From JAFGVL01 sp031553685 (GTDB lineage Bacteria; Bacteroidota; Bacteroidia; Bacteroidales; Paludibacteraceae), in contig JAVBLE010000012.1 in the NCBI GenBank assembly GCA_031553685.1, positions 1 to 18,705 on the forward strand: a stretch of DNA of 18,705 bases. The letters are read 5' to 3'. The notes under the pieces were generated by a model. That model did no database searches, was not told the origin of the DNA, and saw nothing but the letters and a program-made list of their open reading frames with translations. Every line of letters starts with the position of its first letter. Position 1 is the stretch's first letter. Below, piece by piece: positions 12,736 to 18,705 of the stretch. The translations under genes were made by a program, and so were the position numbers.

Positions 12736-13302
12736 TTATTTTACGCGCTCCATATATGAGCCATCAGTTGTATTGATTTTTACTTTTTCGCCTTCTTCAA
12801 TAAATAAAGGGACGCGAATAGTTGCACCAGTTTCGACAGTTGCCGGTTTGCTGGCATTGGTAGCAGTATCGCCTTTTAATCCGGGTTCGGTGTATGTGAT
12901 TTCGAGTATCGTTGTTGCAGGCATATCGATATATAAAACGGTTTCGTCGCCGGCTTTTACAACTACTTCAACCACATCGCCTTCTTTCATGTAATCAACA
13001 CCATTGATCATGGCTTTGGCTACTGAGATTTGCTCGTACGATTCGTTGTCCATAAAGGTATAAGCGTCGTCGCCTTCTTTATATAGAAATTGATGCGGAC
13101 GGCGTTCGATGCGCACTTCTTCAAGGCGTACGCCCGAGTTGAAGGTTTTTTCAAGAACCCGTCCGGTCATTACATTACGCAACTTTGTACGCACAAAAGC
13201 AGGACCTTTGCCGGGTTTCACATGCAAAAATTCTATAATAAAGAAATATTGACCTTCGAGGTCTATACACATTCCGTTTTTTATATCAGCGGTGGTTGCC
13301 AT
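12736..13302 (-). CDS. efp: Translation elongation factor P
   Basis: Binds ribosomes stalled at proline runs and promotes peptide-bond formation. The 188 residues form the standard three beta-barrel domains. The tip of domain I reads V-K-P30-G31-K32-G33-P-A, so the functional Lys (equivalent to E. coli K34) is conserved. The late signature GLKGDTATNASKPATVETGATIRVPLFI is complete. Whether K32 is modified cannot be told, as no epmA/epmB or other modification gene is in the window. It is a single-gene unit with its own promoter and terminator, divergent from the aquaporin gene. Confidence 0.96.
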   Translation of the reverse strand: MATTADIKNGMCIDLEGQYFFIIEFLHVKPGKGPAFVRTKLRNVMTGRVLEKTFNSGVRLEEVRIERRPHQFLYKEGDDAYTFMDNESYEQISVAKAMINGVDYMKEGDVVEVVVKAGDETVLYIDMPATTILEITYTEPGLKGDTATNASKPATVETGATIRVPLFIEEGEKVKINTTDGSYMERVK

Positions 13303-13333
13303 TTTGGTGTATGTTTTATATTATTTTCGGTCG

Positions 13334-13341
13334 CAAAAGTA
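13334..13341 (-). promoter_or_regulatory. efp promoter -7 element
   Basis: TACTTTTG on the minus strand (13341-13334) matches TAnnTTTG exactly. The -33 position holds only a T-rich stretch (TTTT near 13364-13361). The leader to the ATG at 13302 would be about 25 bases. Confidence 0.5.
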
Positions 13342-13447
13342 ATGTATTTTTTCAAGAAATAAAACAGTATTCTTTGTAACAATTTCAACATGAATTTCTT
13401 TTTGCTGAAAAATTATCAACAAAATGCTTTTATTTGGAACAAAATAA

Positions 13448-13455
13448 TAACTTTG
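13448..13455 (+). promoter_or_regulatory. aqpZ promoter -7 element
   Basis: TAACTTTG at 13448-13455 matches TAnnTTTG exactly. There is no good TTTG at the expected -33 distance (TTTG at 13433-13436 is too close). The predicted leader of about 80 bases is unusually long beside other leaders here, and it contains two tiny frames. Confidence 0.5.
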
Positions 13456-13472
13456 CAACATCTTTTAACTAA

Positions 13473-13523
13473 ATGCGTGCTCAACGATAAATGGGGGCGA
13501 AAACCGAAAAGCCATACGAGTAG
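13473..13523 (+). other. Two abutting mini-frames in the aqpZ leader
   Basis: ATG CGT GCT CAA CGA TAA (13473-13490) is followed without a gap by ATG at 13491, a ten-codon frame (MGAKTEKPYE) ending at TAG 13521-13523, 21 bases before the aqpZ ATG. The segment is richer in G than the surrounding AT-rich DNA. These may be chance frames, translated leader elements, or part of a structured leader. I see no riboswitch that I recognise. Confidence 0.25.
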
Positions 13524-13544
13524 GGGAACTTAATTTTATATTGT

Positions 13545-14231
13545 ATGAAAAAATATTTAGCAGAAATGATCGGAACAATGGTACTTGTTCTATTGGGTTG
13601 TGGTAGTGCAGTGTTTTCGGGCGATGCAGCCGGAGCTGTTGCTGCCGGAGTTGGAACTTTGGGTGTTGCTTTTGCCTTTGGTTTGGCTGTTATTGCAATG
13701 GCTTATACTATTGGTGGTATTTCGGGTTGCCATATCAATCCGGCAATTACTTTAGGTGTTTTCTTGTCGAAAAGAATGAGTGGAAAAGATGCAGCGATGT
13801 ACATGGTTTTCCAAGTGATCGGGGCTTTTATTGGCTCGGCGATTATTTATGCGCTTGTTTCTACCGGCGGACACGCGGGACCTACCATGACCGGTTCTAA
13901 TGGGTTTGCCGAAGGCGGAATGTGGCAAGCATTTATTGCCGAGACTGTGTTTACATTTATTTTTGTGTTGGTAGTGCTTGGTTCGACCGACAGCGAAAAG
14001 GGTGCGGGTAATCTGGCCGGTTTGGCTATCGGTTTGTCCTTGTTCTTAATTCATATTGTTTGTATTCCGATTACGGGAACTTCGGTAAACCCTGCCCGTA
14101 GTATTGCTCCGGCTGTTTTTCAAGGCGGAACGGCTCTTTGCCAATTATGGTTGTTTATTGTTGCTCCGTTTGTAGGGGCTGCTTTATCGGCTTTAGTTTG
14201 GAAATGTTTGTCGTGCAATAAAGAGAAATAA
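13545..14231 (+). CDS. aqpZ: Aquaporin Z, water channel
   Basis: Six-helix inner-membrane channel of the MIP family for rapid water flux. The 228-residue length is typical. Both pore half-helices are intact: N65-P-A67 in GCHINPAITLG and N182-P-A184 in GTSVNPARS. The selectivity-filter residues line up with E. coli AqpZ F43/H174/T183/R189 as F45, H170, T179 and R185, which indicates a water-selective channel and not a glycerol facilitator. The C-terminus is short and cytoplasmic with two Cys (CLSC). The ATG at 13545 gives the usual MKKYLAEMIGT start. It is transcribed alone, ends in a strong terminator, and diverges from efp. Confidence 0.94.
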   Translation: MKKYLAEMIGTMVLVLLGCGSAVFSGDAAGAVAAGVGTLGVAFAFGLAVIAMAYTIGGISGCHINPAITLGVFLSKRMSGKDAAMYMVFQVIGAFIGSAIIYALVSTGGHAGPTMTGSNGFAEGGMWQAFIAETVFTFIFVLVVLGSTDSEKGAGNLAGLAIGLSLFLIHIVCIPITGTSVNPARSIAPAVFQGGTALCQLWLFIVAPFVGAALSALVWKCLSCNKEK

Positions 14232-14262
14232 ATTATCTTGTTTTTTTTTGAACTAATAGGTG

Positions 14263-14297
14263 GGATTATCTGTTGAAAAAGCAGATAATCCTTTTTT
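14263..14297 (+). terminator. Intrinsic terminator of aqpZ
   Basis: GGATTATCTG (14263-14272) pairs perfectly with CAGATAATCC (14282-14291) over TTGAAAAAG, and six T follow (14292-14297). The T tract runs directly into the -33 element of the next promoter. Confidence 0.92.
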
Positions 14298-14323
14298 GTT
14301 TGTTGTTATTTTGTTTATATTTG
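14295..14323 (+). promoter_or_regulatory. Promoter of the pectinesterase gene
   Basis: TTTG (14295-14298), 17-base spacer, TATATTTG (14316-14323), an exact -7 match. The spacer is slightly short of the usual 19-21. The -33 box shares bases with the aqpZ terminator T tract. The leader to the ATG at 14350 is about 20 bases. Confidence 0.55.
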
Positions 14324-14349
14324 TCTGAAATATTTTAAAAATTAGAATT

Positions 14350-17300
14350 ATGAAAAAGAAATTACTTTGGAAAACGATTTGTAGATTTTCCATTCTGATT
14401 ACGATGCTCGGTTTTGCTTCTAATGCAATGGGATTAGAAGCTTTGTTAGTAGATGAAAACTTTCAGAGTTGGAATAATTTTACTGCCTCTGCTTCTACAC
14501 CAAGTACAGTTGTCAGCAAAAAAACTTTGATAGGAGATGATTTTACCTATACACTTTCAGGTGTAAGTGTGAGCAACACTGGAAAAGGAAACGCAAGTGC
14601 TGCTATTGCTTCTGATGGATATCTTAAGATGCATAAAAATACTGAAGTTGCTGGCGCTACTTATGATATTATTATTTCAGCTTTACCATCGGTTACCAGA
14701 ATGTGGTTTATTGAATATGCTACAGGAGGAAGTCGCGGATTTCAGGTTTGGAAAAAAACAGACACTGATGCCGATTGGGTAAATATTCATAATACTGCAG
14801 GAGCTCAAAACGGATCAGAGATACCTATTCCATTAAATGCGACAAATGTATCAATAAAATTCACCAATATTTCTGCTGGAAATTATGCTTTTTTATCTGA
14901 CCTTAAAATTTGGGGTGATGCAGGCGATGCAGCTATCCCTCCTACAATAGTGTCTTATTCTCCTGATAATAATAGTTATATACCTTCTTCTGGCGCAGTT
15001 ACGGTTACTTTTTCCGAAGCTGTAACTCGCAGTACGGGAGATATCACTATCGGAAGTATTACTATTCCGGATGGCAATATCAGTATTAACGGAGAAGTTG
15101 TAACTATTAATTATAGTGGATTAAATACAGATGCTAACTACACAATGACCATTCCTGCAGGTGCATTTAAAAATGCAGCCGGCACTGCTACTGCTAGTGC
15201 AACCACTATTTCATATAAATCGCCTGATACTGTAAAACCAACCATTACTAAGATAAGTTATGTGGATGGCGCTACTATTCCTGAATCAGGTATTATTACT
15301 TTGGTGCTTAGCGAAACTATAAACTCAGGAACTGTTAATGCAACGCTTGGAACTAAATCTGTAGCTGCAACTGCTGTTTCGGGCAAAAACATTGCAACTA
15401 TTTCTTACAGTAGCTTGACCTATGGCGAAACTTTAACTCTTACCATTCCTAAAGAAGCATTGAAAGATAATTATGGGAATGCATTGGCTCAGGATTATAT
15501 TTACACCTATACGGTTGAAGATGATACAAAAGGAAATGAAATAATTAATTTTTCAAATCCGGTACTTACAGATTATAATACTACAGGAACAAAAGTTGTT
15601 GCAATGAATGGAATAGATGTAACATTTGATATTGATGCAGTTGCCGCTACCCGTAATAACGGAGGATATACATCGGCAGTAAAATGTAATGCCGTCACAT
15701 TTGCACCTATAAACAGTGTTGGTAAATTCCAGTTTTATATACAAAATGGCAGTGGATCAGATACTAAAGAATTTTATGTAGAAAAACTTGTGGGTGAAAC
15801 CTGGCAACGGGTTGAAGCATTTATAATTCCCGGTAATGGGGGTTTGGCTTGTGTGTCAGTGAATGCAAAATCGTCTGATCCTGTTACTTTGAAAATTACC
15901 GGTGAAACAACTTTCTGGTTATACCAAATGGCTGTGTATGATTTCAAAGACAATAGTCCGGTCGATGATGGCTTGCCTCCTTATGTTGTAAGCTCAGTTC
16001 CACAAGGAGGAGACGGAAATATTTCTATTAATGGAACAATAAAACTTACCTTTAACGAGTCGGTAACTCTTGGAACAGGTGCTATCACCCTTGACGGGAA
16101 AACATTAACACCAACTATAACCGGTGCTAATGTAACTATTCCTTATACAAACTTAAAATATGCAACCAGTTATACTTTAACTGTTCCTGCAGGAGCCATT
16201 AAGGATAAATTCAATACAGATTGCGATGTCTATACTTTATCGTTTACAACAAAGGCAAAACCGGTTGTAACTCCTAAGCTTTTTGATTTAGTTGTAGGTC
16301 CGGATCTAGCCGATGATTACAGTGATATCCAAGAAGCATTTAATGCTGTTCCGGAGAATAATACAGTACCGTTCCGTATTTTTGTAAAAAACGGAGAATA
16401 CAATTATGGTTATGGTCGTTTAATATTGGCTTCCAATAAAGGCAATGTAAGTCTTATCGGTCAAAGCAAAGATGGTGTAATTATTAAAGGAGATAATTAT
16501 GTTGATCGTCTTGGAACCGGCAATCCGGGTACAAATAACTGTGCTGTAATAGATATTTTAGCAAATGATTTTTATGGCGAAAATTTCACAGTTATCAATA
16601 CAGCCGGTATTGCACAAACAGAGCGTGCCGTGTGTATCCGCACAACAAATGACAGGATTGCTATGAACAATGTATCCCTGCAAGGCGGACAAGATATCCT
16701 TTACACAAACACTACAACCGGACGCCAATACTTTAAAAATTCATCTTTCAGTGGAACTGTAGATTATATTTTTGGTGGCGGCGATGTATTGTTTGATAAT
16801 TGCCAACAATATACGGTTAAGCGCAATGGAACAACAGATGCCTGTGTTATTACCGCTCCTTCTACTTTAAATACACTTCAATGGGGATATGTATTCCTGA
16901 ACAATACAATAAATGGGGATGCCAGTCAAGATGGCAAGTATTTATTAGGTCGTCCATGGCAAAATGCACCCCGTTCGATATGGATTAACACAACGATGAA
17001 TATACTTCCGACTGCTTCCGGTTGGGGCGATATGCAAGTAATACCAGCCCTTTTTGCAGAGTATAACAGCCTGAAAGCAAATGGTACAGCTGTGGATTTA
17101 TCTCAACGCAAAACCGAATACAATGGAAGTACTTCAGGTCCTGGAACTAATACAAAAACTACTTTAACTGAGGCAGAAGCAGCAGCATATACGCCTGAAA
17201 ACATATTTGGTTTATGGAATGCAGTTGCTTTAACTGAAGCTACAGCTGCTCCGGCTAATCTTACACTTAGTGCAAATACACTTAGCTGGGATGCTGTTGA

Positions 17301-17715
17301 TGGAGCTACCTGTTATGTTATCCTTCGTGGAAATAATGTGATTGGTTTCTCTGCAACAAACTCGTACTCTGATCCAAGTGTTACTGCAGAGGCTACTCCT
17401 TACTATGTAATGGCTGCAGCCGAATCGGGAGCATTAAGTTTATTATCCGAAGCAAGCTCAGGCTCTACCGGATGTAAAACAATTACTACAGCAAACAAAG
17501 CCTTCTTAAAATCAACATTAATTAAAAATCAATTGGAATTAATAAGTGTTGATGAGGTGGCAAAAATTGAAATTTTCGATTTAAGTGGTAAGAAAGTACA
17601 ATCAAACTCTGTTTCATCTGCAAATATTGCAGTATCACTTACTAAAGGGATTTACCTTGTAAAAGGAACTGCAAAAACAGGCGAAACAATGATTGCTAAG
17701 ATTGTGAAGGAGTAA
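14350..17715 (+). CDS. Secreted multidomain pectinesterase (CE8) with T9SS sorting domain
   Basis: A 1121-residue exported enzyme expected to remove methyl esters from pectin. It has a signal peptide (1-28, cut near AMG); a beta-rich module (30-190); two Ig-like Big_5 repeats (about 197-291 and 297-390, each with 'TFSEAV/VLSETI' and 'IPAGAFKN/IPKEALKD'); a second beta-rich module (398-532); a third Big_5 repeat (543-635); the pectinesterase beta-helix (about 643-960); an Fn3-like piece (966-1040); and a type IX sorting domain (about 1050-1121, with IEIFDLSGKKV, KGIYLVKG and final KIVKE). CE8 motifs Q781-D782-I-L, D805-Y-I-F-G and L866-G-R868-P-W carry the two catalytic Asp and the Arg. The QAVALR motif reads R759-A-V-C-I-R764, so the oxyanion Gln appears as Arg. 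It is monocistronic. The cell-surface route is the outer membrane via T9SS. Confidence 0.92.
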   Translation: MKKKLLWKTICRFSILITMLGFASNAMGLEALLVDENFQSWNNFTASASTPSTVVSKKTLIGDDFTYTLSGVSVSNTGKGNASAAIASDGYLKMHKNTEVAGATYDIIISALPSVTRMWFIEYATGGSRGFQVWKKTDTDADWVNIHNTAGAQNGSEIPIPLNATNVSIKFTNISAGNYAFLSDLKIWGDAGDAAIPPTIVSYSPDNNSYIPSSGAVTVTFSEAVTRSTGDITIGSITIPDGNISINGEVVTINYSGLNTDANYTMTIPAGAFKNAAGTATASATTISYKSPDTVKPTITKISYVDGATIPESGIITLVLSETINSGTVNATLGTKSVAATAVSGKNIATISYSSLTYGETLTLTIPKEALKDNYGNALAQDYIYTYTVEDDTKGNEIINFSNPVLTDYNTTGTKVVAMNGIDVTFDIDAVAATRNNGGYTSAVKCNAVTFAPINSVGKFQFYIQNGSGSDTKEFYVEKLVGETWQRVEAFIIPGNGGLACVSVNAKSSDPVTLKITGETTFWLYQMAVYDFKDNSPVDDGLPPYVVSSVPQGGDGNISINGTIKLTFNESVTLGTGAITLDGKTLTPTITGANVTIPYTNLKYATSYTLTVPAGAIKDKFNTDCDVYTLSFTTKAKPVVTPKLFDLVVGPDLADDYSDIQEAFNAVPENNTVPFRIFVKNGEYNYGYGRLILASNKGNVSLIGQSKDGVIIKGDNYVDRLGTGNPGTNNCAVIDILANDFYGENFTVINTAGIAQTERAVCIRTTNDRIAMNNVSLQGGQDILYTNTTTGRQYFKNSSFSGTVDYIFGGGDVLFDNCQQYTVKRNGTTDACVITAPSTLNTLQWGYVFLNNTINGDASQDGKYLLGRPWQNAPRSIWINTTMNILPTASGWGDMQVIPALFAEYNSLKANGTAVDLSQRKTEYNGSTSGPGTNTKTTLTEAEAAAYTPENIFGLWNAVALTEATAAPANLTLSANTLSWDAVDGATCYVILRGNNVIGFSATNSYSDPSVTAEATPYYVMAAAESGALSLLSEASSGSTGCKTITTANKAFLKSTLIKNQLELISVDEVAKIEIFDLSGKKVQSNSVSSANIAVSLTKGIYLVKGTAKTGETMIAKIVKE

Positions 17716-17734
17716 TACCGGATTTTTTTAATAC

Positions 17735-17774
17735 TAACAAATCCCTGTAGCCAATTGACTACAGGGATTTGTTA
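17735..17774 (+). terminator. Hairpin terminator of the pectinesterase gene
   Basis: The arm 17735-17750 (TAACAAATCCCTGTAG) is the exact reverse complement of 17759-17774, with loop CCAATTGA. This 16-bp stem lies 20 bases after the stop codon. The following sequence is only moderately T-rich (CATTTATGG), so it may stabilise the 3' end as much as terminate. Confidence 0.75.
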
Positions 17775-17843
17775 CATTTATGGAAGAATATTATGGCTGA
17801 AAATTTTCCGAGTTTATAATTGTTTATATATTATTTTAATGAT

Positions 17844-17981
17844 TATCCGCTATTTTACCCCCAACCCCCTAAAGGGGGCTCGCAATCAACAACAGACTGT
17901 TTGTGTTGGGTAAGTCCCCTTTAGGGGATTTAGGGGTGGTTGGAAGCATCTTCTTAGAAATTAGGGGTATTATTGCGGATA
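17844..17981. mobile_element. MITE-like palindromic element, about 138 bp
   Basis: The ends are inverted: TATCCGC-5 bases-TACCCC (17844-17861) and GGGGTA-5 bases-GCGGATA (17964-17981). Inside, CCCCCTAAAGGGGG (about 17865-17878) and TCCCCTTTAGGGGA (about 17915-17928) are separate hairpins whose arms are also related to each other in inverted orientation. There is no coding capacity. I see no clear target-site duplication. Sequences of the style 'CCCCTAAAGGGG' recur in many Bacteroidetes genomes, so this is best read as a non-autonomous dispersed repeat. The rest of 17775-18076 is AT-rich with nothing recognised. Confidence 0.6.
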
Positions 17982-18033
17982 GACATTATTATTTTTGTAT
18001 TGTCAAATTGAAACGGAAGCAAAGATAATTTTT

Positions 18034-18072
18034 AGAGGCTGTTTTTAAATTTCCTTAAAGAAAACAACCTCT
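18034..18072 (-). terminator. Hairpin downstream of the peroxiredoxin gene
   Basis: AGAGG (18034-18038) pairs with CCTCT (18068-18072), and TGTTTT with AAAACA inside, over an AT-rich loop. It sits right after the minus-strand stop at 18077. On that strand the tail is AAAAATT and not T-rich, so intrinsic termination is uncertain. Confidence 0.4.
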
Positions 18073-18076
18073 ATAT

Positions 18077-18538
18077 TTAATCAATCTTCAATCCCTTTCG
18101 TATCTGCTCTGTATGAGCTTTTGTATCCACTCGGGTAAATACCTTTTCAATCACACCCTGCTCATCAATAATAAAGGTAGTACGCAGCACACCCTCATAT
18201 ACCTTACCATAATTTTTCTTTTCGCCCCAAGCACCATACAATTTCAATATTTCCTTTTCGGTATCGGCAATCAAATTGAACCCAAGGTTATATTTTTCCT
18301 CAAACTTCTTATGCGAAGTTACACTGTCCGGACTTACGCCAATTACTTCATATCCTTTTTTTAGCCAATACTGGTAATTATCATTCAAATCACATGCTTC
18401 GGCTGTGCAGCCCGGTGTGTTATCCTTTGGATAAAAATAGAGAACTACTTTCTTACCTCTAAATTGTGATAAACTCACCTTTTCACCATTCTGATTAAGC
18501 CCTGTAAAATCAGGCGCTTGTTGACCCACTTCCAACAT
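18077..18538 (-). CDS. bcp: Thioredoxin-dependent peroxiredoxin, BCP/PrxQ type
   Basis: Reduces hydrogen peroxide and organic peroxides in the cytoplasm using thioredoxin. The 153-residue length is standard. The active site FYPKDNTPGCTAEACD (35-50) has the peroxidatic C44 and a resolving C49 five residues on, the atypical two-cysteine arrangement of the PrxQ subgroup. T41 and P42 of the PxxxTxxC motif are present. A later GVLRTTFIIDEQGVI strand and R122-type active-site region also match. The start at 18538 gives the family N-terminus MLEVGQQAPDF. It appears to be a single-gene unit, and I could not find a convincing promoter box upstream. Confidence 0.95.
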   Translation of the reverse strand: MLEVGQQAPDFTGLNQNGEKVSLSQFRGKKVVLYFYPKDNTPGCTAEACDLNDNYQYWLKKGYEVIGVSPDSVTSHKKFEEKYNLGFNLIADTEKEILKLYGAWGEKKNYGKVYEGVLRTTFIIDEQGVIEKVFTRVDTKAHTEQIRKGLKID

Positions 18539-18616
18539 AAATATTCAATTTAATACATTATTATTAAGTATGTGATAAAAATTAGTTTACATTATTTGTC
18601 TGATGATAGAGAGTAT

Positions 18617-18684
18617 TGAACCCGGCGGGTTCACATGTTTATAGATATTTAATTGTTGAAGAAAATTCGACTCCGAAGGAGTCG
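18617..18684. repeat. Two REP-like palindromes at the right edge
   Basis: TGAACCC-ggc-GGGTTCA (18617-18633), followed by CATGTTTATAG, and CGACTCC-gaa-GGAGTCG (18668-18684), followed by TAGCTGTTTTGCATAA. Both are GC-rich 7-bp stems with three-base loops in AT-rich DNA, about 50 bases apart and trailed by a similar TGTTT word. They resemble dispersed REP units of Bacteroidetes. The window ends 21 bases later, and no gene is visible after bcp. Confidence 0.6.
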
Positions 18685-18705
18685 TAGCTGTTTTGCATAA
18701 ATATT

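Noticed and set aside
13456..13544. Riboswitch in the aqpZ leader
   Set aside because: I find no conserved core of a riboswitch class that I know, and only weak pairing by eye. Kept only as a low-interest leader observation.

Overview
The window looks like chromosomal DNA from a member of the Bacteroidetes, most likely order Bacteroidales (Paludibacter/Dysgonomonas-like; the genus cannot be fixed by eye). The reasons are promoters of the TTTG-N19/21-TAnnTTTG type before most genes, start codons without a Shine-Dalgarno sequence, a secreted enzyme ending in a type IX secretion (Por) sorting domain, a short ACT-less SerA with Lys at the catalytic His position, and the argR - GNAT - argG gene order. 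Most of it is ordinary housekeeping and amino-acid biosynthesis.

Layout. 1-298: intergenic DNA with divergent promoter-like signals. 299-817 (+): ferritin-like protein. 933-3050 (-): serC then serA (serine synthesis), separated by a terminator. 3244-5580 (+): class A penicillin-binding protein. 5907-6530 (+): small outer-membrane beta-barrel protein. 6646-8970 (-): ilvB-ilvN, acetolactate synthase. 9003-9184 (-): an ilv leader with promoter, an 18-codon leader peptide rich in Ile/Leu/Val, an antiterminator pairing and a terminator. 9201-9686 (-): Lrp/AsnC regulator whose promoter carries tandem 15-bp repeats. 9802-10040: gene-free tract packed with palindromes and a duplicated hairpin. 10041-12594 (-): argR, a GNAT acyltransferase and argG. 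12736-13302 (-): efp. 13545-14231 (+): aquaporin Z. 14350-17715 (+): large secreted pectinesterase. 17844-17981: MITE-like inverted-repeat element. 18077-18538 (-): BCP-type peroxiredoxin, followed by REP-like palindromes to the right edge.

How it works together. Three amino-acid routes sit here with their likely regulators: ilvBN with a transcription attenuator and a neighbouring Lrp-family gene; the arginine genes with ArgR and candidate ArgR sites over the argR promoter; and serA/serC. The pectinesterase points to plant-polysaccharide use. The ferritin-like protein and the peroxiredoxin belong to iron/oxidative-stress defence.

The most rewarding item is the ilvB leader. Peptide MIRSIIHIILVSVLVNHE (10 of 18 residues branched-chain) ends one base before a 10-nt segment perfectly complementary to the 5' arm of a 14-bp intrinsic terminator just upstream of ilvB. 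That is a complete attenuator design in a phylum that mostly does not use Shine-Dalgarno initiation. All coordinates and pairings were read by eye; no folding, search or alignment was run.
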